Shown here: piece by piece, positions 16,643-23,306 of the stretch
Position numbering within the stretch: the first letter of the stretch is position 1
How the letters are laid out: each line of letters begins with the position of its first letter
DNA from: Bifidobacterium breve
GTDB lineage: Bacteria; Actinomycetota; Acidimicrobiia; Acidimicrobiales; Ilumatobacteraceae
Length of the DNA stretch: 23,306 nt
Assembly (NCBI GenBank): GCA_945871625.1
Contig: CAMBWL010000003.1
Location: forward strand, 1 to 23,306
Reading direction: 5' to 3'
Translations under genes and position numbers: made by a program
The notes under the pieces: generated by a model
The model's input: the letters and a program-made list of their open reading frames with translations, nothing else
What the model was told of the DNA's origin: nothing
Database searches by the model: none

Positions 16643-17299
16643 TTAATTTACGAGCCATGAGTGGGCTCGGCTGAACGCATCTGTCGCGTCTTGCGCACGA
16701 TGAGCTGGTCGTGATGCATCGTGTGCAAAGGCATGTTCGGCATCTTTATAAATCTTCGTGTGCACCTTGAGTTGAACCAACTCGGCAACATCCGCGGGTG
16801 GCGTGTAGTTATCTTTGCCACCGATGATTGCAAGTACGCGATCGGCGTGGCCGGTGTTTAGATAGTCGAGTGGCTCACCTTGTGTTTGGCTTTGCCAAGC
16901 ACTGGGAATTTTTATCATTCCATAAAAAGAGACGATTTTTTTGAATCTTGCAGACCGTGCAGATTTGAAGCAGTACATCCCACCCATACAAAAGCCGATT
17001 AACCCAACCTCTGGAGTTTCGAGTGAGTCTGCTGCCTCGGTCAAATCTCGCAGATGATTCTCATCGCTCAAAGATGGAACAGCGGTGAACCGGGGTTCAA
17101 TTTCTGGGCCCAGAGTTAGGCCTGGAAACGGTTCAACTGCGCAAACCGCAAACTGCCAGTCAATGGCAAATTTTTTGACGAGGTCGTCGTAAAGCGGACG
17201 CAAACCGAAGATATCGGGTGCGATAACCAGCCCCATTGTGGGATTTTTCACCGATTTGTCAATTTCGCATTGGGTGCCCGACGGCAAAGTTATTCGCAT
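16643..17299 (-). CDS. Dienelactone hydrolase family protein
   Basis: This is an alpha/beta hydrolase of 218 residues. The nucleophile elbow is GFCMGG, with Cys104 as in classical dienelactone hydrolases rather than Ser. The acid Asp163 is in GGKDNYTPP, and His189 is in KDAEHAFAHD. The early PDIFGLRP segment matches the family's conserved N-terminal part. Dienelactone hydrolases open the lactone ring in chlorocatechol breakdown, but many family members have other ester or lactone substrates, and no aromatic degradation genes are nearby, so the substrate is open. The ATG start begins MRITLPSG. No Shine-Dalgarno is seen. The gene is convergent with the Crp/Fnr gene and divergent from the sigma-like gene across 104 bp. 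Confidence 0.88.
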   Translation of the reverse strand: MRITLPSGTQCEIDKSVKNPTMGLVIAPDIFGLRPLYDDLVKKFAIDWQFAVCAVEPFPGLTLGPEIEPRFTAVPSLSDENHLRDLTEAADSLETPEVGLIGFCMGGMYCFKSARSARFKKIVSFYGMIKIPSAWQSQTQGEPLDYLNTGHADRVLAIIGGKDNYTPPADVAELVQLKVHTKIYKDAEHAFAHDASRPAHRAQDATDAFSRAHSWLVN

Positions 17300-17403
17300 T
17301 CATCAAGTATGCCCAAAACTCTTCGATAAATCTTTGTTGGTGAGAGTTGCGGTGAGTTCTGGTGTTGCAGTTTCGGTGATGTCGAGTTTCAACGATTTGG
17401 GGC

Positions 17404-18198
17404 ATGACCCAAAACGACAAAAAACTATCAGTGAAACATCCACCGCAATTGGTCTGGAGCCCAGGGTTGACCCAGCGACCCAACAGCCCAGTCGCGAAAT
17501 TGATCAAAGAATGGGAACTAATTAGTTCGCGACGCAAAGAAGTTGATGTTGCCAACTCATGGAAATTGCCCGGTGACAAAATCAAAAATCTCGACCAAGT
17601 TTTAACTCGCGCGGGTTTCAACACCGCGCGCGATGATTCACAGGGCGACAGTTATCTTTGGCTGTTAGTCAAGCGAGCATCAACCGATGAACTTGCGGCG
17701 AGAATTGTTTTACAGAGAATATTGCCACCGTTGATTTCGATTGCCCGGCGCCGTGGGCAAATTATGCAAGGCGGCATTGATGCAGCGATCTCAGATGTTT
17801 TGCCGAGTGCATGGACGGTGATTCGTCAATATCCATGGCATCGTCGCCCAAACAAAGTCGCTTCAAATCTTGTTCTGGACAGCGAATATTTTGCGTTCGT
17901 ACAAGGTAATCGTTCTAAGAAAGTCAAAGTTTTCTCCGTCGAGCCGAGACTGCTCAGTGAAATTATTGCCCAGCCGCAGAGCGACGACTTTGAACCACAA
18001 GTGAGCCTCGAAAACTTGCTGAGTTTGGCGATTACTCAGGGAATAGATTCGCGACACATCGAAGTTTTGCGTGCGGTAGCCGAGGGTCAAACAGCGGCGA
18101 CGATTGCTAAGCGCTATGGCATCGCAGAACGAACGGCTCGCGCTTGGCGCGCTCAAGCAATCAGCGAGTTGCGTGCACGAACGCAGTGTTTGGCGTGA
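17404..18198 (+). CDS. Uncharacterised sigma-factor-like / helix-turn-helix protein
   Basis: I do not recognise a named family member. Two features of the 264 residues stand out. Residues 93-160 (STDELAARIVLQRILPPLIS... PWHRRPNKVASNLVLDS) resemble the helical part of sigma-70 region 2 seen in actinobacterial conserved hypothetical proteins. The C-terminus (about 217-257, RHIEVLRAVAEGQTAATIAKRYGIAERTARAWR) is a LuxR/sigma region 4-like helix-turn-helix. The first 60 residues are basic and variable. A DNA-binding regulator or divergent sigma factor is plausible, but function is inference. ATG 17404 is the only ATG/GTG/TTG start after the upstream in-frame stop at 17377. There is no Shine-Dalgarno and no TANNNT box near it. 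Its 3' end overlaps copA tail to tail by 38 bp. Confidence 0.75.
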   Translation: MTQNDKKLSVKHPPQLVWSPGLTQRPNSPVAKLIKEWELISSRRKEVDVANSWKLPGDKIKNLDQVLTRAGFNTARDDSQGDSYLWLLVKRASTDELAARIVLQRILPPLISIARRRGQIMQGGIDAAISDVLPSAWTVIRQYPWHRRPNKVASNLVLDSEYFAFVQGNRSKKVKVFSVEPRLLSEIIAQPQSDDFEPQVSLENLLSLAITQGIDSRHIEVLRAVAEGQTAATIAKRYGIAERTARAWRAQAISELRARTQCLA

Positions 18199-20452
18199 GT
18201 TTCGTCTTTCGCAATCGCAAACTATTGGTGACAACAAAGATGCTCGAAAGAGCCATTGCCAACCCCGCCCACATCGGGTTGAGATAACCAAGTGCGGCCA
18301 ATGGAATCGCCGCTGTGTTGTACGCAAACGCCCAAAAAACATTGGCCGTGATCGTGCGCAAAGTGGCTCGTGAAAGCAAAATCGCATCGGCGACCAGTCG
18401 CAAATCACCACTGACGATTGTCAGGTCACTGGCGTTCATTGCCACATCAGTGCCGGTGCCCATGGCGATGCCAACATCAGCCTGTGCAAGCGCAGCCGCA
18501 TCATTGACCCCGTCACCAACCATCGCCACGGCATAACCACGTTGTTGCAGATCGGCGACCACGCGAACTTTTTCGTTCGGTAGTACGCCGGCGATGACAT
18601 GTTGTTCGTCATTTTTTATTCCAACTTGAATCGCAATGGCTGTTGCCGTCGAGTCGTTGTCCCCGGTCAGTAGAACTGAACGCAAACCCAGTTTGTCTAG
18701 TTCGGCGATTGCTTGAGCACTCGTTGATTTGGGTTGGTCGGCGACGACACAAACGCCTTTGACAAGACCACCAATAGCGACGAGCACGGCCGTATTTCCG
18801 GCACGCCTTGCTCGGGCAAGGGCATCACGCAAATCTGCAGGCACGACAACGAGCGACGTGCTGAACAAAGATTCACGGCCAACCATTACTTTTTGTGACT
18901 CGACGATTCCTGATGTTCCCATACCGGGTGATGAAATAAAATCGCTGACATCAGGCAAAGCGCCCAGTTCTTTGCGAGCGGCTGCAGCGATTGCCCGAGC
19001 AACTGGATGTTCGCTGGCGTGTTCGAGAGCCCCAGCGAACTTGAGCACCTCGCGTCGATCTGCACCGGGCGCAACCGAGACGTCAATCAATTGCATTATC
19101 CCTGTGGTGATCGTCCCGGTTTTATCGAATACGACCGTGTCGATTCGACGAGTACTTTGCAAAACGTCGACACCTTTAATGACGATGCCCATTTGGGCGG
19201 CACGTCCGCTGCCAACCATCAACGCTGTTGGCGTTGCAAGCCCCAGCGCACAAGGGCAGGCGATAATCAAAACTGCCACTGCAGCAGTGAATGCCTGAGT
19301 AGTCGAGTCTCCGAGAAAAAACCAGCCGAGAAAAGTGACTATTGAAAGACCGATAACTGCCGGCACGAAGACTCCGCTGACGCGATCGGCGAGTCGCTGC
19401 ACCGGTGCTTTCGTGGTTTGTGCGTCGCGCACGAGCCGCGTGATTTGGGCGAATGTCGTCTCGGCACCAACACGAGTCGCGCGCACGATCAGACGACCGG
19501 TGATGTTCACGGTCGTGCCCGTGACTGCGCCGCCTGGTGCCACATCGGTCGGCACACTTTCGCCTGTCAATGCAGATAAATCAAGCGATGAGTTGCCTTC
19601 GACGACGACGCCATCAGCCGGAATAATTTCTCCTGGTCGTACGACCATCAGATCGTTGACACGCACTAGTGAGGCGTCAATCAGGAGTTCTTGCGAATCT
19701 CGAAGAACTGTTGCAGTTCTCGCGTTAAGCGCGAGCAGTGAACGCAGCGCATCGCTCGCACGATTTTTCGCGCGGGCCTCGAAATATCTACCAGCCAGCA
19801 AGAACACAGTTACGGCGACAGCCACTTCTAAATAAATATGAGTACTGTCACCCGACTTCATCATGCCGGTCATGCTCATCTCGTGTGTTGAGTCACGGTA
19901 AATATGATCAACCGCGTCACCCCAGACAATTGTCCAAATTGACCAAGCAGTTGAGGCAAATACGCCGATCGAGATCAAGGTGTCCATCGTCGTCGCGCGA
20001 TGGCGCGCATTCATCAGAGCCGCCCGATGAAATGGCCACGCCCCCCAAGTAACCACTGGTGCGCTGAGAACCAGGGCGAACCATTGCCAATTTTTGAATT
20101 GCAGGCTGGCAATCATTGAAATTAATACCACTGGTATCGAGAAAAATGCCGAAACAGTTAGTCGGGTGAGCAACATCGCAACTCGTTCGTCAACTTCTGC
20201 ATCGAGCATCTCGGCGGTCGTGTTTTCGAGTAGTCGAGCGCTGTAGCCAAGCGACTTTACAGTTTGGATAAGAGCATCTGTGTTCGTAAGTTTGCTTGAA
20301 AAGTTGATCCGAGCCGACTCTGTCGCATAGTTGACGGTTGCATTAACACCAGAGATTTTGTTCAAACCTTTTTCGATCGTCATTGCGCATGCGTTGCATG
20401 ACATGCCCGAAAGGCTCAAATCAATTTTCGTCTCGAGGGCCTGATCGGTCAC
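18161..20452 (-). CDS. copA: Copper(I)-exporting P1B-1-type ATPase
   Basis: CopA exports Cu+ from the cytoplasm at the cost of ATP. The 763 residues start with one heavy-metal-associated domain (about 8-75) whose GMSCNAC holds Cys19 and Cys22. Eight transmembrane segments are expected. The actuator TGES is at 296-299, the metal-site CPC at 399-401, the phosphorylated Asp443 in DKTGT, the HP dipeptide at 482-483 and GDGVND at 646-651. YN (711-712) and M-x-x-SS (733-737) near the end are diagnostic of Cu+ specificity. An extracytoplasmic loop (about 183-206) is rich in His and Met (HEMSMTGMMKS). GTG 20452 is chosen, 7 nt after the regulator's stop; a GTG at 20497 would overlap it. No copper regulator or chaperone is adjacent. 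Confidence 0.95.
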   Translation of the reverse strand: MTDQALETKIDLSLSGMSCNACAMTIEKGLNKISGVNATVNYATESARINFSSKLTNTDALIQTVKSLGYSARLLENTTAEMLDAEVDERVAMLLTRLTVSAFFSIPVVLISMIASLQFKNWQWFALVLSAPVVTWGAWPFHRAALMNARHRATTMDTLISIGVFASTAWSIWTIVWGDAVDHIYRDSTHEMSMTGMMKSGDSTHIYLEVAVAVTVFLLAGRYFEARAKNRASDALRSLLALNARTATVLRDSQELLIDASLVRVNDLMVVRPGEIIPADGVVVEGNSSLDLSALTGESVPTDVAPGGAVTGTTVNITGRLIVRATRVGAETTFAQITRLVRDAQTTKAPVQRLADRVSGVFVPAVIGLSIVTFLGWFFLGDSTTQAFTAAVAVLIIACPCALGLATPTALMVGSGRAAQMGIVIKGVDVLQSTRRIDTVVFDKTGTITTGIMQLIDVSVAPGADRREVLKFAGALEHASEHPVARAIAAAARKELGALPDVSDFISSPGMGTSGIVESQKVMVGRESLFSTSLVVVPADLRDALARARRAGNTAVLVAIGGLVKGVCVVADQPKSTSAQAIAELDKLGLRSVLLTGDNDSTATAIAIQVGIKNDEQHVIAGVLPNEKVRVVADLQQRGYAVAMVGDGVNDAAALAQADVGIAMGTGTDVAMNASDLTIVSGDLRLVADAILLSRATLRTITANVFWAFAYNTAAIPLAALGYLNPMWAGLAMALSSIFVVTNSLRLRKTKLTPNTAFVHATR

Positions 20453-20459
20453 GAGCGCA

Positions 20460-21155
20460 TCAGCTCCACTTAGATTGACCAAAGCGATAGCCAACACTGC
20501 GAACCGTCTCGATCAAGTTGGCATGTTCCTCGCCGAGTTTCGCGCGCAGACGACGAATATGCACATCGACTGTTCTAGCACCGCCGTAGTACTCGTATCC
20601 CCAGACTCGAGACAGCAATATTTCGCGGCTGAAAACTTTGCCGGGGTTTTGCGCCAAGAACTTCAGCAGCTCGTACTCCATGTAGGTCAGATCAAGAGGA
20701 GTGCCACCGAATGATGCTTGATAAGTCTCGGTGTTGAGGCTCAAACCGCCGTACTCAATCAGTGATTCGCGCGAAACAGACATCTCGCTATAAAACAAGT
20801 GTCGCAACCGTGAGTCAAGTTCGCGTGGGTGAACTGGCGCGAGACAGAAGTCATCAAAAAGATCTTCACGCATTTCAAGATCTGCAAGTTGTGCGCCACT
20901 GACAAGAACGATCACGCGGCTGATCGGATTTTCGCGTCGACGCAAAGACCGACAAACAGCCCATGCCGACTCGGGGTCTTGGCTGCAATCGACCACGGCA
21001 CCTGCCCAGCCGTGGGTGGGTTCGAGTTTGTCGAGCGCATCGTTCGACTTGACCGCCTTCCACGAATAGCCCGACAAATCGAGGGTTCGTGCGACATCAA
21101 TTGGTGCCGGATCGGGAAAGACTACGAGCAATCGGTCTTGTTCGTTATTCATCAT
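20460..21155 (-). CDS. glnR: GlnR-like orphan response regulator (OmpR/PhoB winged helix)
   Basis: The protein has 231 residues. The receiver-like N-terminal domain (about 1-120) is degenerate. One Asp is retained (Asp56 in AVVDCSQD), but the acidic pair after beta-1 is missing (VVFPDPAP) and the conserved lysine position reads CLAPVHP, as in GlnR, which works without phosphorylation by a partner kinase. The winged helix (about 135-226) runs LDLTYMEYELLKFLAQNPGK, then VWGYEYYGGARTVDVHIRRL and VRSVGYRF, close to actinomycete GlnR. GlnR is the global nitrogen regulator of glutamine synthetase, ammonium transport and nitrite reduction. The gene lies 5 bp after the type I glutamine synthetase gene and 7 bp before copA, and a GlnR-box match sits upstream of that synthetase. 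The start is one of two consecutive ATGs (21155 or 21152). Confidence 0.82.
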   Translation of the reverse strand: MMNNEQDRLLVVFPDPAPIDVARTLDLSGYSWKAVKSNDALDKLEPTHGWAGAVVDCSQDPESAWAVCRSLRRRENPISRVIVLVSGAQLADLEMREDLFDDFCLAPVHPRELDSRLRHLFYSEMSVSRESLIEYGGLSLNTETYQASFGGTPLDLTYMEYELLKFLAQNPGKVFSREILLSRVWGYEYYGGARTVDVHIRRLRAKLGEEHANLIETVRSVGYRFGQSKWS

Positions 21156-21160
21156 TTCAC

Positions 21161-22498
21161 TCAGAGCGAACGCAGGTAGCGATTGAGTTCGTATTGACTG
21201 ATGTGAGTTTTGTAGCCGCGCCACTCGGCACGTTTATTGCGCAAGAACCATTCAAAGATGTGCTCACCAAGTGCTTCTGCGACGAGTTCTGAGCGCTCCA
21301 TGACCCGCAATGCATCAGACATTGATTGAGGAAGCTGCTCGATTCCAAGTTTCGCCAGCATGTCGTCACCCATTTCAAAAAGGTTTGAATCTGCTTCTGC
21401 TGGAAGTTCGTAGCCTTCTCGAATGCCGCGTAAACCAGCGGCAAGAATCACCGAGAATGCGAGGTAAGGGTTGCACGCTGGGTCAGGAGATCTGTATTCA
21501 ATTCGGGTTGTTTGATCGCTGTTTCGTTTTTGAACAGGCACACGGATAAGACCACTTCGGTTGTTGCGTGCCCACGAAATATGCACAGGCGCTTCGAAGC
21601 CCGGCACCAGACGTTTGTAACTATTTATGTTCTGGTTCGTTACCGCGGTTATTTCTGCGGCATGACGCAATAGTCCTGCCATGAATTGTTTGGCCGTCAC
21701 CGACAAGTTATACGGGTCGTCGGCATCATGAAACGCGTTTTGTTCGTCTTTGAACAAGGTGAGATGAAGATGCATGCCGGAACCCTGTACACCTTCAAGT
21801 GGTTTGGGCATAAATGTTGCGTGCACTTTGTGCAACGCCGCGATTTCTTTGACGACGAGACGAAATGTCATCACGCTGTCGGCCATTGTGAGGGCGTCAG
21901 TATGTCGAAGATCGATCTCGTGTTGGCTGGGTGAGTCTTCGTGGAAACTATATTCAACCGGGATGCTCATCGTCTCGAGCGTGCGAATTGTTTCTTTGCG
22001 CAACGAACTTGTGATGTCGGTGCTCGTCAAGTCGAAGAAACCGCCTTCGTCCAGCGGCACTGGTCGTGAGTCAACCGCTGGCGGATCAAAGTAAAAGTAT
22101 TCAATGTCTGGAGCGACATAAAATTGGTATCCGAGTTCTCTGGCGGTGTTCAAGTTGCGGCGCAAAACCTGTCTCGGGTCACCATCAAATGGAGTGCCAT
22201 CAAGTTTGGCGATGTCGCAAAACACTCTCGCCTCGGCACCCTTTGGGTCGACCCATGGCAAGACTTCAAAAGTATTCGCATCGGGTAAAGCCAGCACGTC
22301 ACTTTCTTGAACGCGGCTGAAACCGTCAATTGCTGACCCGTCAAAAATCATGCCATCGTTGAGTGCATTTTCCATTTCGGCCGGACTGATGGCAAAACTC
22401 TTCAAGTTTCCGAGTACATCGGTGAACCACAGACGCACCAGGCGGATACCCCGTTCTTCAACGGTGCGAAGCACATAGTCACGTTGTTGCTCAATCAT
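21161..22498 (-). CDS. glnA: Type I glutamine synthetase-family ligase (GlnA2-like, not adenylylatable)
   Basis: The family condenses ATP, ammonia (or an amine) and glutamate. The 445 residues include the latch FDGSAIDGF (52-60), metal-ligand blocks APDIEYF (129-135), FHEDSPSQHEIDL (185-197), GSGMHLHL (240-247) and RIEYRSPDPACNPYLAF (332-348), and the glutamate-binding SYKRLVPGFEAP. The usual Glu of the first metal block is Asp131. The adenylylation loop reads SNLFEM, with Phe374 in place of Tyr, so GlnE-type regulation is not possible. Overall similarity is to GlnA2-type enzymes, some of which use polyamines in Streptomyces, so the substrate should be treated as open. ATG 22498 gives the family N-terminus; an in-frame TTG at 22528 adds ten unlikely residues. 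It is followed at 5 bp by the GlnR-like gene. Confidence 0.9.
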   Translation of the reverse strand: MIEQQRDYVLRTVEERGIRLVRLWFTDVLGNLKSFAISPAEMENALNDGMIFDGSAIDGFSRVQESDVLALPDANTFEVLPWVDPKGAEARVFCDIAKLDGTPFDGDPRQVLRRNLNTARELGYQFYVAPDIEYFYFDPPAVDSRPVPLDEGGFFDLTSTDITSSLRKETIRTLETMSIPVEYSFHEDSPSQHEIDLRHTDALTMADSVMTFRLVVKEIAALHKVHATFMPKPLEGVQGSGMHLHLTLFKDEQNAFHDADDPYNLSVTAKQFMAGLLRHAAEITAVTNQNINSYKRLVPGFEAPVHISWARNNRSGLIRVPVQKRNSDQTTRIEYRSPDPACNPYLAFSVILAAGLRGIREGYELPAEADSNLFEMGDDMLAKLGIEQLPQSMSDALRVMERSELVAEALGEHIFEWFLRNKRAEWRGYKTHISQYELNRYLRSL

Positions 22499-22535
22499 CT
22501 CAACGCTCGTTTCTCTCAGATCGCACAAATACAGT

Positions 22536-22577
22536 CTGCCGCCGCAACTGCGAGTTTCACTCGGGTTACGGCGGCAG
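22536..22577. terminator. Long imperfect hairpin between the two glutamine synthetase genes
   Basis: Arms 22536-22554 and 22560-22577 pair through CTGCCGCCG/CGGCGGCAG, AAC/GTT and CGAG/CTCG around a 5 nt loop (TTTCA). It lies 34 bp past the type II synthetase stop and about 38 bp before the type I start. A run of T is lacking after it on the minus strand, so it may be a weak terminator, an attenuator or part of the regulator site it overlaps. Confidence 0.5.
22554..22569 (-). promoter_or_regulatory. Predicted GlnR box upstream of the type I glutamine synthetase gene
   Basis: The minus strand reads GTAAC-CCGAGT-GAAAC, an exact fit to the GlnR half-site pair GTnAC-N6-GAAAC known from Streptomyces. 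It lies 56 nt before the glnA ATG and overlaps the loop and one arm of the intergenic hairpin. A second pair with the next 6 nt spacing is not convincing. Confidence 0.55.
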
Positions 22578-22610
22578 GACTATTGGATTTCTAGAGATTT
22601 ATCGTTTTTG

Positions 22611-23306
22611 CTACTTCTTTTTTGCCTTCTTCTTGCTGGCACTTTTCTTTGGCGAGGATTGTCCGCAAACTGTCTCGAGAATCAGTTGGGTGACGACGTA
22701 TGGATCCATGTTGGCGTTTGGTCGACGATCTTCGGCGTAACCCTTCTGATCGCGAGCAACCTGCCATGGAATTCGCACGGATGCACCGCGATTAGAAACA
22801 CCATAAGTGAATTTATTGTAAGGAGCTGTCTCGTGTTTGCCGGTAAGGCGACTTTCAATGTCGTGACCGTAGTTGCTGACATGCTCATTGATTCTTTTTC
22901 CCAGCGCTTTGCACGCATCGTCGATTGCCTTGTAGTTAGAGCGCATTGCCTTCGTCGAGAAGTTGGTGTGACAGCCAGCGCCGTTCCAGTCTCCTTTTTG
23001 TGGCTTTGCGTCGAGTGAAATAACCACGTCGTAGTCTTCGGCGACCCTGTGCAACAACCATCGAGCAACGTGCAATTCATCGCTGACTTTAAGTGCATCA
23101 ACTGGGCCGATTTGAAACTCCCATTGGCCGGGCATTACTTCGGCGTTTGTACCCGATATATGTAGTCCAGCATCCAGACACATTTCAGTATGGATCTCTA
23201 CGATTTCGCGACCCATTACGCGACCTGCGCCGACGCCGCAGTAATAGGGCCCCTGAGGTGCCGGTTCGCCAGAAAGTTCTGGAAAACCGAATGGTCGACC
23301 ATTGAG
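22611..23306 (-). CDS. glnII: Type II (eukaryotic-type) glutamine synthetase, C-terminal part (5'-truncated by window edge)
   Basis: The visible 231 residues are the C-terminal two thirds of a glutamine synthetase type II (about 340 residues complete). The frame is open to the window edge. It contains GPYYCGVGAGRVMGREI, then AEVMPGQWEFQIGP with its metal-binding Glu residues, GDWNGAGCHTNFSTKAMR, LTGKHETAPYNKFTYGVSNRGASVRIPW and AEDRRPNANMDPY, all characteristic of GSII as in Streptomyces and Frankia GlnII. An unusual Lys/Ser/Ala tail of about 14 residues (SPKKSASKKKAKKK) follows the normal end at TVCGQS. The first 20-30% of the protein lies outside the window. The two-enzyme arrangement with a GlnR-like gene suggests a nitrogen-controlled cluster. 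Confidence 0.95.
   Translation of the reverse strand, partial: LNGRPFGFPELSGEPAPQGPYYCGVGAGRVMGREIVEIHTEMCLDAGLHISGTNAEVMPGQWEFQIGPVDALKVSDELHVARWLLHRVAEDYDVVISLDAKPQKGDWNGAGCHTNFSTKAMRSNYKAIDDACKALGKRINEHVSNYGHDIESRLTGKHETAPYNKFTYGVSNRGASVRIPWQVARDQKGYAEDRRPNANMDPYVVTQLILETVCGQSSPKKSASKKKAKKK

Noticed and set aside
17300..17403. Non-coding RNA or riboswitch in the longest non-coding gap (104 bp)
   Set aside because: The region is GT-rich with imperfect short repeats (GGTGAG, GTTGC), but I could not draw a convincing paired structure or find a terminator.
17238..17525. Plus-strand open frame of about 95 codons across the hydrolase/sigma-like gap
   Set aside because: It overlaps the start of the hydrolase gene on the opposite strand and the sigma-like gene in another frame, and shows no recognisable domain. 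The sigma-like frame is longer and has family-like motifs.

Overview
This window looks like an accessory-poor stretch of a compact chromosome from a high-G+C Gram-positive bacterium. G+C is about half by eye. The best guess is Actinomycetota, perhaps an aquatic Acidimicrobiia-type lineage; this is inference from gene content and promoter style, not a marker-gene result. Supporting signs are a GlnR-type orphan regulator beside glutamine synthetases, an actinobacterial-type ethylmalonyl-CoA mutase (MeaA), a LytR_C anchor protein, a membrane-anchored cyclophilin, a PtpB-like phosphatase, a tRNA without encoded CCA, and many GTG/TTG starts sitting 6-9 nt behind a TANNNT box, as expected for leaderless mRNAs. 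I see no insertion sequence, prophage, CRISPR array or toxin-antitoxin locus, and no gene-free stretch longer than about 105 bp.

Layout. 1-1425 (+): the C-terminal two thirds or more of SelB, so the organism probably decodes UGA as selenocysteine. 1429-2790 (-): an NfeD-family membrane protein with a ClpP-like domain, divergent from a stand-alone receiver protein (2839-3237 +). 3241-6421 (-): lysC, a class I methyltransferase and asd, i.e. the first two steps of the aspartate family pathway with an unrelated-looking methyltransferase between them. lysC carries an internal Shine-Dalgarno and ATG for a separate beta subunit. 6474-7304 (+): a cyclophilin. 7311-8087 (-): a protein tyrosine phosphatase. 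8177-11691 (+): 3-hydroxybutyryl-CoA dehydrogenase, leucyl/phenylalanyl-tRNA-protein transferase and ethylmalonyl-CoA mutase. 11694-12047 (-): a LysM protein, divergent from glycerate kinase (12112-13110 +).

13107-15948 (-): ispD, ispF, rlmB, tRNA-Thr(UGU) and a LytR_C membrane protein, i.e. isoprenoid precursor and RNA maintenance genes. 15973-16638 (+): a Crp/Fnr regulator divergent from ispD. 16643-17299 (-): a dienelactone hydrolase. 17404-18198 (+): a poorly characterised sigma-like/HTH protein whose 3' end overlaps copA by 38 bp. 18161-23306 (-): copA, a GlnR-like regulator, a type I glutamine synthetase and the 3' part of a eukaryotic-type (type II) glutamine synthetase.

The most coherent regulatory unit is this last nitrogen-control block. 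The regulator gene directly follows the type I synthetase gene, and a sequence fitting the GlnR box (GTnAC-N6-GAAAC) lies between the two synthetase genes. A copper ATPase is appended 7 nt behind the regulator. I did not find a convincing wholly new system. The observations most worth checking are the GlnR-glutamine synthetase-CopA arrangement, the nested lysC start, the methyltransferase inside lysC-asd, the sigma-like protein, and the pervasive leaderless and back-to-back promoters.
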